Positions 34,362-42,133 of a DNA stretch of 45,569 nt are shown here, in pieces. Source of the stretch: Nocardiopsis halophila DSM 44494. Its GTDB lineage: Bacteria > Actinomycetota > Actinomycetes > Streptosporangiales > Streptosporangiaceae. Where the stretch lies: assembly GCF_000341245.1 (NCBI RefSeq), contig NZ_ANAD01000075.1, positions 1,333 through 46,901 of the forward strand, in the 5' to 3' direction. Below the pieces are notes generated by a model. The model made no database searches and had not been told where the DNA came from. It saw only the letters and a program-made list of their open reading frames with translations. Made by a program: the position numbers and the translations under genes. Numbering within the stretch: the first letter of the stretch is position 1; every line of letters begins with the position of its first letter.

Positions 34362-35558
34362 ATGGACTTCGGACTCAGCCCCAAGGCCCGCGACCACCTG
34401 TCCCGCCTCGAAGAGTTCATGGACGCCTGCGTCTACCCCGCCGAGCCCGCCTACCGGCAATGGCGCGAAGAGGCCGGCCCCGACGACCACCGCCTCCCCC
34501 CGGTCATGGAGGAGCTCAAGGCCGAGGCGCGCGAGCGCGGCCTGTGGAACCTCTTCCTCCCCGAGGTCGGCGGCCTGAGCGTCGCCGAGTACGCCCCCCT
34601 CGCCGAGGTGACCGGCCGCTCCCACCTCGCCCCGCAGGCGCTGAACTGTTCGGCGCCCGACACCGGGAACATGGAGGTGCTGCACATGTTCGGCACCCCC
34701 GACCAGAAGAAGCGCTGGCTGGACCCGCTGCTGGAGGGGCGGATCCGCTCGGCCTTCGCGATGACCGAGCCCGACGTGGCCTCCTCCGACGCCACCAACA
34801 TCGCCACCTCGATCACCCGGGACGGCGACTCCTACGTGATCAACGGCCGCAAGTGGTGGATCAGCGGCGCGGCGGACCCGCGCTGCGAGGTCTTCATCCT
34901 CATGGGCAAGACCGACCCGGACGGCCCGGTGCACCGCCAGCAGTCCATGATCCTGGTCCCCAAGGACACCCCGGGCGTGGAGATCGTCCGGTCCCTGCCG
35001 GTCTTCGGCTACCAGGACCAGGAGGGGCACTGCGAGATCCGCTTCACCGACGTGCGGGTCCCCGCGGAGAACCTCATCTCCGGTGAGGGCGACGGCTTCA
35101 TGATCGCCCAGGCCCGGCTCGGCCCCGGCCGGGTGCACCACTGCATGCGGGCGCTGGGCGTGGCCGAGCGCGCGCTGGAGCTGATGGTGGACCGGGCCAA
35201 GAACCGCGTGGCCTTCGGCTCCCCGCTGGCCGACCAGGGGGTCGTCCAGCAGCAGATCGCCGAGTCGCGCCTGGCGATCGACCAGGCCCGGCTGCTGGTC
35301 ATGAAGACGGCGTGGCTGATCGACGAGTACGGCACCAAGGAGGCCCGGAACGAGATCGCGGCCATCAAGGTCGCCGCGCCCCGGGCCGCCCTGGAGACCA
35401 TCGACCGCGCCATCCAGGTGCACGGCGGCGCGGGCGTGAGCGACGACTTCCCGCTGGCGCTGATGTACGCGCACTCCCGGGCGATGCGCATCTTCGACGG
35501 CCCGGACGAGGTGCACCTGCGCTCCCTGGCGCGCCGGGAGCTGAAGAAGAAGGGCTGA
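34362..35558 (+). CDS. acyl-CoA dehydrogenase (ACAD10/11-like)
   Basis: 398 residues. FAD-site segments are clear: SAFAMTEPDVASSDATNIATSI (about 130-150) and VINGRKWWISGAAD. The C-terminal helical domain ends IQVHGGAGVSDDFPLALMYAH and RIFDGPDEVHLRSLARRELKK. In that last motif Asp takes the catalytic base place that is Glu in medium-chain enzymes, which is typical of the ACAD10/11 branch. It oxidises an acyl-CoA to the enoyl-CoA in the cytoplasm; substrate length cannot be told. Single gene under a TetR-type palindrome. Confidence 0.93.
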   Translation: MDFGLSPKARDHLSRLEEFMDACVYPAEPAYRQWREEAGPDDHRLPPVMEELKAEARERGLWNLFLPEVGGLSVAEYAPLAEVTGRSHLAPQALNCSAPDTGNMEVLHMFGTPDQKKRWLDPLLEGRIRSAFAMTEPDVASSDATNIATSITRDGDSYVINGRKWWISGAADPRCEVFILMGKTDPDGPVHRQQSMILVPKDTPGVEIVRSLPVFGYQDQEGHCEIRFTDVRVPAENLISGEGDGFMIAQARLGPGRVHHCMRALGVAERALELMVDRAKNRVAFGSPLADQGVVQQQIAESRLAIDQARLLVMKTAWLIDEYGTKEARNEIAAIKVAAPRAALETIDRAIQVHGGAGVSDDFPLALMYAHSRAMRIFDGPDEVHLRSLARRELKKKG

Positions 35559-35581
35559 GCGCCCTGATGGGGCCGCCGGCC

Positions 35582-35609
35582 GGTAGTGGCGGTTCCACCA
35601 CCACCGATC
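35582..35609 (-). repeat. dispersed palindromic element, copy C (single unit)
   Basis: The reverse complement of this stretch matches one arm of copy B at 38397-38424 closely (GATCG, TGGTGGTGG, ACC, CCACT shared in register). No second arm is found nearby. It begins 24 bases after the acyl-CoA dehydrogenase stop. Confidence 0.6.
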
Positions 35610-35639
35610 TGCGCAGGAGGGGCCGACCGCCCCATGAAC

Positions 35640-36005
35640 CGGTCCCCGGTTGTCGGACCCGGTCGTTGAATGCCGGGCCGCGCGGGTCCGGGCCCGGTAC
35701 CCCGCCGGGCCCGGACCCTGTGGCGCCGCTGAGGCCCGGGGTGGTGTCGTACCGCTCGACGTCGTCCTCCAGGGCTGAGGTGAGCCCCTGGACAGTGTCG
35801 AAACGGCGTCGGACCGGGCCTGGTCGAACAGCTCTCCCCCGATGTCCCCGAAGAGGTTCTGGGCAACCGTGTCGTCCAGGCGAATCGCCCGGCGTGGCAC
35901 CGACTGCTCCAGGTGCGCCCCGGCCGGGACGACCCTCCAGGTGCGGTGCCGGTACCGGAAGCCCCGGTCGGAGCGGACCTGCCCGGCCGCCGGAGGCCTC
36001 GGCAC
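35640..36005 (-). pseudogene. frameshifted remnant of an unrecognised protein gene
   Basis: Minus strand, frame from 36005: protein-like sequence RSDRGFRYRHRTWRVVPAG, EQSVPRRAIRLDDTV and NLFGDIGGELFDQA. At about 35800-35825 this frame turns into low-quality sequence, while the next frame continues with equally protein-like RRFDTVQGLTSALEDDVERY and DTTPGLSG. The two halves read as one polypeptide broken by a frameshift. No start with a ribosome site and no fitting stop are seen. I cannot name the family. A real indel or a sequencing error are both possible. Confidence 0.45.
35684..35718. terminator. 14-bp hairpin in the convergent gap
   Basis: Perfect arms 35684-35697 and 35705-35718 with a 7-base loop, 126 bases past the acyl-CoA dehydrogenase stop. 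It could serve transcripts from either side. Confidence 0.5.
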
Positions 36006-36050
36006 CGCCCCGTCTCGGATTCGCGCGGCGGGGCGCCGGTCGCCGCCCGG

Positions 36051-37715
36051 TCAGTAGGACAGGCCGTCGCCGGTCTCCATGCCCGTGTCCGGGATCGGGA
36101 CCGGGAGCCGGCCCTCGGGCCGCACCTCGCCCGCGATCGCACGGGCCGCCGCGGTGCGGGAGACCGGGACCGCGGAGTACACGGCCAGGAAGGCGTCGGC
36201 GTCCTCCGCCACCTGCAGGTCGTACGGCGTCCCCTGGGCGACCACGGCCACCGGCGCCCCGCCGGACGACGCGCGCTCCACGGCCCGGCGCTGCTCGGCG
36301 TCGCCGCGCGCCCCGTTGGTCCCCACCACGACCAGGTCCGCCCCCGAGGCCGAACCGGTGGTGTCCACACCCAGGTCCTGCAGCGCCGAAGTGATCTCCT
36401 CGGCGCCCGCCCCCTGGACCGCCACCTTCGCCCCGTCCTGGACCGGCAGCACGCCGCCCTCGTTGCGCAGCAGCGTCACCGAGGCGTCGGCGAGGTCCTG
36501 GGCGGCCTCGGCCGTGTCCTCGGAGGAGAAGACGCCGGCCGCCGCCTCCGGGTCCGCCCGCTCGGCGTCCAGGATGCCCCGCTCGGCCTTGAGTTCGAGG
36601 ATCCTGCGCACCGACTCGTCCAGGCGCTCCTCGGTGATGCGCCCCTCGTCCACGGCCGAGAGCACCGCGTCGAACGCGGCGCCGGGGTCCGGCGGCATCA
36701 GCAGCTGGTCCGCGCCGGCCTCGACCGCCAGGACCGCCACCTCCCCGTCGTCGTGGGTCTGGCGCACGCCCTCCATGTTGAGCGCGTCGGTGGTGACGAC
36801 CCCGTCGTAGCCCAGCTCGTCGCGGAGCACCCCGTCGATCACCTTCGGCGAGAGCGTGGCCGGCTCCCCCGAGTCGTCCAGCGCGGGCATGACGACGTGC
36901 GCGGTCATGATCGCGTCGACCCCGGCCTCGACCGCGTCGGCGAACGGCGGCAGGTCGTCGCGCTCCCAGGCGGCCCGGTCCTTGTCGATGACGGGCAGCC
37001 CGGTGTGGCTGTCGGTGCCGGTGTCCCCGTGCCCGGGGAAGTGCTTGACCACCGGGACCACGCCGCCCTCCGCGAAGGCCTCGGCCTCGGCGACGGCCAT
37101 CTCCCCGACCGGTCCCGGGTCCGCCCCGAACGAGCGGATGCCGATGACCGGGTTGTCGGCGTTGGTGTTGACGTCGGCGACCGGGGCGTAGTCGAGGTTG
37201 ATCCCGACCGCGGCCAGCTCCGCGGCGGTGGACGCGGCCAGCGCCTCGGCCTGGGCGGTGTCGCCGGTGGCCCCGACCGCCATGGCGTCGGGGAAGCGGG
37301 TGCCCGCCTCCAGCCGGGCGACCATCCCCTGCTCCTGGTCGACGCCGATCATCAGCGGCACCCCCGCCCCCTGCCCGGCCGCCTGCTCCTGGAGCCCGTT
37401 GGACAGCTCGGCGATCTGCGCGGGCGTGCCGAGGTTCTCGGGAAAGTAGATGAGGCCGCCGGGCCGGAAGTCGGAGAGGGCCTGGGCGTTCTCCTCGGGG
37501 GTGGTGCCGGCCGCGTTGAGCACGAAGAGCTGGCCCACCTTGTCCTCCACGGACATGTCGGCCAGGAGCGCATCGGCCCGCTCGACGGCCTGGGCCCCCG
37601 CCCCCTGGCCGGAGGATCCGCCGCCCTCGTCGGAGGGGGCGGTCCCGCCCGAGCAGGCGGCGGTGAACAGCAGCAGGCCGGCGCCGACGGGCGCGAGGCG
37701 GCGGAGCGCGGACAT
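36051..37715 (-). CDS. GH3 beta-N-acetylglucosaminidase-like lipoprotein (NagZ type)
   Basis: 554 residues from ATG 37715, with GGAGAG upstream. The signal peptide ends LLLFTAAC (Cys21), so it is likely a surface lipoprotein; a Gly/Ser-rich linker (22-42) follows. The barrel domain holds GVDQEQGMV, the NagZ histidine loop KHFPGHGDTGTDSH (224-236) and the nucleophile Asp310 in VTTDALNMEGV. The His loop marks hexosaminidases of GH3 and sets them apart from beta-glucosidases. Residues about 400-554 are the second alpha/beta domain. It would release GlcNAc from muropeptide or chitin fragments outside the membrane. The GlcNAc-type PTS starts 0.9 kb away on the same strand, which suits uptake of the product. 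Confidence 0.9.
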   Translation of the reverse strand: MSALRRLAPVGAGLLLFTAACSGGTAPSDEGGGSSGQGAGAQAVERADALLADMSVEDKVGQLFVLNAAGTTPEENAQALSDFRPGGLIYFPENLGTPAQIAELSNGLQEQAAGQGAGVPLMIGVDQEQGMVARLEAGTRFPDAMAVGATGDTAQAEALAASTAAELAAVGINLDYAPVADVNTNADNPVIGIRSFGADPGPVGEMAVAEAEAFAEGGVVPVVKHFPGHGDTGTDSHTGLPVIDKDRAAWERDDLPPFADAVEAGVDAIMTAHVVMPALDDSGEPATLSPKVIDGVLRDELGYDGVVTTDALNMEGVRQTHDDGEVAVLAVEAGADQLLMPPDPGAAFDAVLSAVDEGRITEERLDESVRRILELKAERGILDAERADPEAAAGVFSSEDTAEAAQDLADASVTLLRNEGGVLPVQDGAKVAVQGAGAEEITSALQDLGVDTTGSASGADLVVVGTNGARGDAEQRRAVERASSGGAPVAVVAQGTPYDLQVAEDADAFLAVYSAVPVSRTAAARAIAGEVRPEGRLPVPIPDTGMETGDGLSY

Positions 37716-37805
37716 GGCGGTCTCTCCGGCGGGGTGGACGGCATCGGTCGGCGGGGGACGGCGCGGGCCGGGTGAGGCCTGGGCCCGCGGATGGACTGTA
37801 CCGCC

Positions 37806-37857
37806 GCGGGGGCGCCGCGCGGCGCCCGACCGGCCGGGACCCGCGCGGCGCCCCCGC
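37806..37857 (-). terminator. strong hairpin between the VOC gene and the GH3 gene
   Basis: Perfect 17-bp arms (37806-37822, 37841-37857) with an 18-base loop, 24 bases past the VOC gene's stop. It should isolate the GH3 gene from upstream transcription. Confidence 0.7.
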
Positions 37858-37881
37858 CGCGCCGGGCCTTCGGCGGGGCGC

Positions 37882-38322
37882 TCAGCCGATCTGTTCGGCC
37901 AGGGCAACGATGACGCCCTCCGGCCCCCGGAGGTAGCAGAGCCGGTACATCTCCTCGAACTGCGCCACCTCCCCCACGAGTTCGGCTCCGTGGGGGCGCA
38001 GACGGGCGATGGTGTCCTCGATGTCGTCGACGGCGAACATGATGCGCCGCAGGCCCAGCACGTTGGGCGGTGCCTCTTCGGGCTGTTCGGCCACCGCCTC
38101 CGGCGCACGGAACCGTGTCAGTTCGATCTTTCCGCCGCCGTCCGGGGTGCGCATCATCGCGATGTCGACGCGCACGCCCTCGATCCCGACGACGCGGTCC
38201 ACCCACTCCCCTTCGACCGGCGCCGAGCCCTCCAGCTCCATGCCGAGTTCGGCGAAGAAGGCGATCGCCCCCTCCAGGTCCTCGACGACGACGCCTACGT
38301 GGTCCATCCTCTGAATCGCCAT
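37882..38322 (-). CDS. VOC-family (glyoxalase/dioxygenase-fold) protein
   Basis: 146 residues from ATG 38322. Two beta-alpha-beta-beta-beta halves are visible: MDHVGVVVEDLEGAIAFFAELGMELEG and, after KIELTRFRAP, LRRIMFAVDDIEDTIARLRPHGAEL, ending CYLRGPEGVIVALAEQI. The metal-ligand positions fit His8 (MDHVGV), Glu in KIELTRF and Glu in GPEGVIVAL, so a metal-dependent lyase, epimerase or dioxygenase is possible. Substrate cannot be told. Single gene; repeat copy B lies 77 bases upstream of its start. Confidence 0.88.
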   Translation of the reverse strand: MAIQRMDHVGVVVEDLEGAIAFFAELGMELEGSAPVEGEWVDRVVGIEGVRVDIAMMRTPDGGGKIELTRFRAPEAVAEQPEEAPPNVLGLRRIMFAVDDIEDTIARLRPHGAELVGEVAQFEEMYRLCYLRGPEGVIVALAEQIG

Positions 38323-38398
38323 GGGCCGAGCGTAGGGACGGCCTGTGACAGAACCCCTGCTGCTCTGCGGCGGCGGGGCGGCAGGGATCGGAACGGTG

Positions 38399-38459
38399 AT
38401 CGATGGTGGTGGGACCACCACTTCAGGACACCGATGGGGGTGATCCCACCACCATCGAT
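38399..38459. repeat. dispersed palindromic element, copy B (paired)
   Basis: Outer arms ATCGATGGTGGTGGG (38399-38413) and CCCACCACCATCGAT (38445-38459) are perfect over 15 bases; the inner parts pair imperfectly. Each half also folds on itself (TGGT-GGG-ACCA on the left). Same unit as copy A (6971-7038) and copy C (35582-35609). Confidence 0.75.
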
Positions 38460-38482
38460 GCACACAAGGGACCGAACACGAC

Positions 38483-38519
38483 CGGGGCCGTGCCCGCCGT
38501 TCCGGCGGGCACGGCCCCG
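38483..38519 (-). terminator. strong hairpin at the end of the ptsH-ptsI transcript
   Basis: Perfect 16-bp arms (38483-38498, 38504-38519) with loop GTTCC, 66 bases past the ptsI stop. Confidence 0.75.
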
Positions 38520-38585
38520 ACGGCCTGTGTATTCGGGCCCGAGCGCTGAACGCGCGCCGCGTGTAGGCGCGTCCTCGGCTGCCGC

Positions 38586-40280
38586 CTACAGCCCCAGCTC
38601 GGCCACGCCCGGGAGGGCGTCCCGGGCCGCGCGCTTGGCCTCGTCGATCCCGGGGGCGTCCAGGGCGGCGCTCGCCGCCGCCTTGCACTCCTCCAGGCTC
38701 GCGCGGCTCAGGGCCGCACGGACCAGCGGCAGCGCCGAGGCCCCCATGGACAGGGTGGTCACCCCCGCGCCGACCAGCACGCACGCCAGCAGCGGGTCGG
38801 CGGCGGCCTCGCCGCACACCCCGCACGGGCGCTCGGCCGCCGCAGCCGCGCGCGCCGTGGCGGCGATGAGCTCCAGCACCGCGGGCTGCCACGGGTCCTG
38901 GAACCGGCTCAGCCCGCCGGCCTCGCGGTCGGCGGCGCAGGCGTACTGGGTCAGGTCGTTGGTGCCGATGCTGAAGAAGCCGGCGCTGCGCGCCAGGTGG
39001 CGCGCGCCCAGGGCGGCGGCCGGCACCTCCACCATGACGCCCGCGTGCTCGATGCCCGCCTCCTGCGCGCGCTCGGCGAACCAGGCGGCGTCCTCCGCGT
39101 CGGTCACCATCGGCGCCATGACGTTGAGCACCGCCTGCGCACCGCGCGCCGCCTCGGCCAACGCGGTGAGCTGGGAGGACAGCATCTCGGGGTGGCGGCG
39201 CATCATGCGCAGCCCGCGCACGCCCAGGGCCGGGTTGGGCTCCTCCCCCGGCGGCGGGAGGAAGGCCAGCGGCTTGTCCGCCCCGGCGTCCAGGGTGCGC
39301 ACCACGACCTTGCTCCCGGCCGGGAACGCGTCCAGCACCGCCCGGTAGGCCTCCACCTGCTCCTCGTGCCCGGGGGCCTCGCCCCGGTCCAGGAAGAGGA
39401 ACTCGGTCCGGTACAGCCCCACGCCCTCGGCGCCGTTCTCCAGCGCCGCCGGCAGCTCCTTGGGGCCGCCGATGTTGGCCAGCAGCGGCACCCGGTGGCC
39501 GTCGGAGGTGGCACCGGGCCCACCGCTCTGCGCGGCCGCCGCCTCGCGGGCGGCCTGCCGGGCGCGGGCCCGCTCGACCCGCTCGGCCGAGGGGTCGGCG
39601 ACGACCTCGCCGGCGGTCCCGTCCACCAGCAGCGCGGCGCCCTCGGCGATACCGTCGGCCGCCGCCCCCGCGACCACCGCGGGCAGGCCCAGGGAGCGGG
39701 CCAGGATCGCCGAGTGGCTGGTGGGCCCGCCCTCGCGGGTGACGAAGGCCAGCACCTGGTCCGGGTCGAGCGTGGCGGTGTCGGCCGGCGCCAGGTCGGC
39801 GGCGACCAGCACGAACGGGGTGTCGGACTCGGGCACGCCCGGCACCGGGACGCCCAGCAGCCGGGCGACGATGCGGTCGCGCACGTCGTCCAGGTCGGCC
39901 ACGCGCGCGGCCATGTACTCCCCGGCCGCCGCGAGCATCTCGCGGTAGACGCCGAAGGCGTCGGCCACGGCGCGGGCGGCGGCCGCCCCCTCGCGCACCC
40001 GGCGGCGCACGTCGTCGGCCAGGGCCGGGTCGCGGGCCATCAGCGCCTGCGCCGACAGCACCTCCTGGGCCTGCCCGCCGGCCTTCTCACCGCGCGCGGA
40101 CAGGTCGCGCGCGGTCTCCTCCATCGCCTCGGCGGCGCGGGCGGCCTCGGCCTCGGCGTCCCCCTCGTATCCGGTCGAGGGCGGCTCGGGCACCGAGCGG
40201 GCCAGGCGCAGCGCCGGGCCGTAGCCCACGCCGGGGCTGACCCCGGTGCCCTCCAGCACCCGCTCGTCGGGCTGCCCCAT
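38586..40280 (-). CDS. ptsI: PTS enzyme I (phosphoenolpyruvate-protein phosphotransferase)
   Basis: 564 residues. The phospho-histidine motif GGPTSHSAILARSLGLPAVV (about 183-202) is intact. The PEP-binding barrel shows GVGLYRTEFLFLDRG, NPALGVRGLRMM and the C-terminal SIGTNDLTQYACAADRE, then CGVCGEAAADPLLA with the catalytic Cys. It takes phosphate from PEP and passes it to HPr. Its ATG overlaps the ptsH stop (ATGA at 40277-40280), so the two are translated together. Confidence 0.97.
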   Translation of the reverse strand: MGQPDERVLEGTGVSPGVGYGPALRLARSVPEPPSTGYEGDAEAEAARAAEAMEETARDLSARGEKAGGQAQEVLSAQALMARDPALADDVRRRVREGAAAARAVADAFGVYREMLAAAGEYMAARVADLDDVRDRIVARLLGVPVPGVPESDTPFVLVAADLAPADTATLDPDQVLAFVTREGGPTSHSAILARSLGLPAVVAGAAADGIAEGAALLVDGTAGEVVADPSAERVERARARQAAREAAAAQSGGPGATSDGHRVPLLANIGGPKELPAALENGAEGVGLYRTEFLFLDRGEAPGHEEQVEAYRAVLDAFPAGSKVVVRTLDAGADKPLAFLPPPGEEPNPALGVRGLRMMRRHPEMLSSQLTALAEAARGAQAVLNVMAPMVTDAEDAAWFAERAQEAGIEHAGVMVEVPAAALGARHLARSAGFFSIGTNDLTQYACAADREAGGLSRFQDPWQPAVLELIAATARAAAAAERPCGVCGEAAADPLLACVLVGAGVTTLSMGASALPLVRAALSRASLEECKAAASAALDAPGIDEAKRAARDALPGVAELGL

Positions 40281-40537
40281 CAGGCCGCACCCGCGATCTC
40301 GGCCAACCGGTCGAGCACCGTCTCGGCGTCCTCGCCGTCCACGCTGATGGTGATCTCGTCACCGTGCCGCACGTCCAGGCCCATCACGGCCAGGATGCTC
40401 TTGGCGGAGACGGGCGCGCCGTCCCCCTTGGCGACGGTCGCCTCGCCGGACGCCTTGGAGGCGGCCTCGACGAACATCGCCGCGGGCCGGGCGTGCAGCC
40501 CGACCTCGGACTCGACTTTCACGCGGCGCTCTGCCAC
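40280..40537 (-). CDS. ptsH: PTS phosphocarrier protein HPr
   Basis: 85 residues. His15 in VGLHARPAAMF is the phosphate carrier. Ser47 in AKSILAVMGLD sits where the regulatory Ser46 is found in Firmicutes; actinobacteria generally lack HPr kinase, so that role is not expected. It passes phosphate from enzyme I to EIIA. It starts 19 bases after the HAD phosphatase gene and is coupled to ptsI. Confidence 0.97.
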   Translation of the reverse strand: MAERRVKVESEVGLHARPAAMFVEAASKASGEATVAKGDGAPVSAKSILAVMGLDVRHGDEITISVDGEDAETVLDRLAEIAGAA

Positions 40538-40556
40538 TGCTGGCTCCTCTGTTTCC

Positions 40557-41234
40557 TCATGCCTTGGCTCGGCCGGTCCCGCCGGGCGGGGGCCAGCCCA
40601 CTTCGGTCAGGTGGTCGACCACCAGGTCGGCACCGGACAGTGTCTCGCGGTCGTGGGTGGTGGTGACCCCGACCACGCCCATTCCGGCCCGTCGGCCGGC
40701 CTCCACCCCGGCGGGGGTGTCCTCGAAGACGGTGATGCGCTCGGGCGGCACGCCCAGCATCCGCGCCCCGGCGCGGTACCCCTCGGGGTCGGGCTTGCCC
40801 ACGGCGACGTCGGCGGCGGTGACCGTGCCGGTGAACAGCTCCCACAGGCCGGCCATCTTCAGCGCGGACTCGGCCCACTCCCGTCCGGCCGAGGTCACCA
40901 GCGCCACCGGGACGCCGCGCCCGTGCAGGGAGCGCACGAACGCCACCGACTCGGGCAGCACCTGCACCGGGGGCAGGTCCGGCGCCGACCCGATGCGCTG
41001 CAGCTCCACCAGGAGCACGTCCCAGGAGACGCCGGGGAACAGCGAGGGGTCCTCGGCCACGACGTCCGGGCCGCGTCGGCCCATGAAGCGGTGGAGGACC
41101 TCTTCGTCGTAGGGCCGGCCGTGCGCCTGGAGCAGGCGCGCCCAGACCTCCATGGACCGCGGCTCGCTGTTGACGAGCGTGCCGTCCAGGTCGAACAGGG
41201 CGCCGCGCCCTTCGGCGCCGCCGGTCACCGCCAT
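40557..41234 (-). CDS. HAD-family sugar-phosphate phosphatase
   Basis: 225 residues from ATG 41234, which overlaps the EIIA stop by 10 bases. Motif I ALFDLDGTLVNSEP, motif II VALVTSAGREW, motif III GKPDPEGYRAGARML and motif IV ITVFEDTPAGVEAG are all intact and of the beta-phosphoglucomutase/2-deoxyglucose-6-phosphatase type. The helical cap covers about 28-85. Lying inside a PTS operon, between EIIA and HPr, it probably removes phosphate from sugar phosphates that build up or cannot be used. The exact sugar is unknown. Confidence 0.9.
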   Translation of the reverse strand: MAVTGGAEGRGALFDLDGTLVNSEPRSMEVWARLLQAHGRPYDEEVLHRFMGRRGPDVVAEDPSLFPGVSWDVLLVELQRIGSAPDLPPVQVLPESVAFVRSLHGRGVPVALVTSAGREWAESALKMAGLWELFTGTVTAADVAVGKPDPEGYRAGARMLGVPPERITVFEDTPAGVEAGRRAGMGVVGVTTTHDRETLSGADLVVDHLTEVGWPPPGGTGRAKA

Positions 41235-41677
41235 GTGAACAGCGCGGTCGAGCCGGCCTCGACCGCGCCGGACTCCACGGTGTCGAGCACGGTGTCCTGG
41301 GGGGCGTCCAGGGCGACGACCGGGACCGCCGGGGAGCGGCCCCCGGCCTCCACGGCCGCCGGGTCCCAGCGCACCAGCGGGGCGCCGGCCTCGACGGTCG
41401 CACCCTCGGAGGCCAGGGTCTCGAACCCCTCCCCCTTCAGGTCGACGGTGTCGATCCCCAGGTGGACCAGGACCCCCTTGCCGTCCTCGCCGGCGATGAC
41501 GAAGGCGTGCGGGTGCAGCTTGACGATGGTCCCGGCGATGGGGGCGAGGGCGGTCTGGGGCGCGCGCTCGGGGTCGACCGCGGTCCCGGGTCCGACCATC
41601 CCCTGGGAGAAGACGGGGTCGGGGACCCCGGCCAGTCCGGTGGCGGTCCCGGGGACGGGCGAGAGCACTGCGAGCAT
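41225..41677 (-). CDS. crr: PTS glucose/GlcNAc-type EIIA component
   Basis: 150 residues. ATG 41677 is preferred: GGGAGG lies 8 bases upstream, whereas the GTG at 41686 overlaps that site. The EIIA-Glc fold is plain: LSPVPGTATGLAGVPDPVFSQGMVGPG, ALAPIAGTIVKLHPHAFVI and the phospho-His72 in GVLVHLGIDTVDLKGEGF. It takes phosphate from HPr and gives it to EIIB. It is encoded as a single-domain protein, as in Streptomyces Crr, between the EIIB gene and the phosphatase. Confidence 0.96.
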   Translation of the reverse strand: MLAVLSPVPGTATGLAGVPDPVFSQGMVGPGTAVDPERAPQTALAPIAGTIVKLHPHAFVIAGEDGKGVLVHLGIDTVDLKGEGFETLASEGATVEAGAPLVRWDPAAVEAGGRSPAVPVVALDAPQDTVLDTVESGAVEAGSTALFTWR

Positions 41678-41700
41678 GGTGGGCACCTCCCGGTGCGGGG

Positions 41701-41724
41701 CGCGGGCCGAGCGCTCGGCCCGCG
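41701..41724. repeat. perfect 24-base palindrome between EIIB and EIIA genes
   Basis: CGCGGGCCGAGC at 41701-41712 is followed at once by its reverse complement (41713-41724). It lies 13 bases past the EIIB stop. Nearly the same hairpin recurs at 42092-42114 on the other side of the EIIB gene. It may be a partial terminator or an RNA-processing/stability stem. Confidence 0.7.
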
Positions 41725-41737
41725 CCGGGTGCGGGTG

Positions 41738-41974
41738 TCAGTCGAGGATGTCGTTGATGTCGTCGGTCAGCGCGTCGGCCTCGGGGCCGACGACCACCTG
41801 GACGACGTTGCCCTGGGAGAGGACCCCGTGGGCCCCGGCCGCCTTCAGCGCCGCCTCGTCCACCTTGGACGGGTCGGCCACCTCGGTGCGCAGGCGCGTG
41901 ATGCACGCCTCGATGTCGGTGATGTTGTCGGCGCCGCCGAGCCCGGCGACGATCGCGGCTGCCTTGTCGGCCAT
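41738..41974 (-). CDS. PTS GlcNAc/glucose-type EIIB component
   Basis: 78 residues from ATG 41974, with AAGGAA upstream. Phospho-Cys24 is in NITDIEACITRLRTEVAD, the EIIB signature; HGVLSQGNVVQVVVGPEADAL follows. It carries phosphate from EIIA to the sugar bound in EIIC. It is a free-standing protein, like NagF of Streptomyces, and is framed by two near-identical hairpins. EIIC is encoded 2.2 kb away on the other strand. Confidence 0.94.
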   Translation of the reverse strand: MADKAAAIVAGLGGADNITDIEACITRLRTEVADPSKVDEAALKAAGAHGVLSQGNVVQVVVGPEADALTDDINDILD

Positions 41975-42040
41975 CTTGTTTCCTTGCCTTGTCGAGGTTC
42001 CGGCGGGCCGCCCGCGCCCGAGGACGGCCGTGGGCGGTCG

Positions 42041-42066
42041 TGGACCGGCGCGGACCTGCCGGTCCA
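42041..42066. promoter_or_regulatory. inverted repeat upstream of the EIIB gene
   Basis: TGGACCGG (42041-42048) and CCGGTCCA (42059-42066), perfect over 8 bases with a 10-base centre, 67-92 bases before the EIIB start. It could be a regulator site for the EIIB-EIIA-HPr-EI transcript. It has only a loose likeness to the dre sequence TGGTCTAGACCA. Confidence 0.35.
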
Positions 42067-42091
42067 TGCAGAGCTTAAGCGCCCGCGGGCC

Positions 42092-42114
42092 GCGGGCCGA
42101 AGCGTTCGGCCCGC
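42092..42114 (-). terminator. hairpin after the SIS gene, near-copy of the 41701 palindrome
   Basis: Arms GCGGGCCGAA / TTCGGCCCGC (42092-42101, 42105-42114) around GCG, 19 bases past the stop of the SIS-domain gene. Compared with 41702-41723 only the loop differs. Confidence 0.6.
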
Positions 42115-42133
42115 ACAGGGCCCGCCCGGGCGG

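Larger units (their letters stand above)
35559..36050. other. 492-base convergent gap with repeat unit, hairpin and gene remnant
   Basis: It lies between the stops of the acyl-CoA dehydrogenase (+) and the GH3 lipoprotein (-). It holds repeat unit C (35582-35609), a 14-bp hairpin (35684-35718) and the frameshifted remnant (about 35640-36005). No intact gene is seen. Confidence 0.6.
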
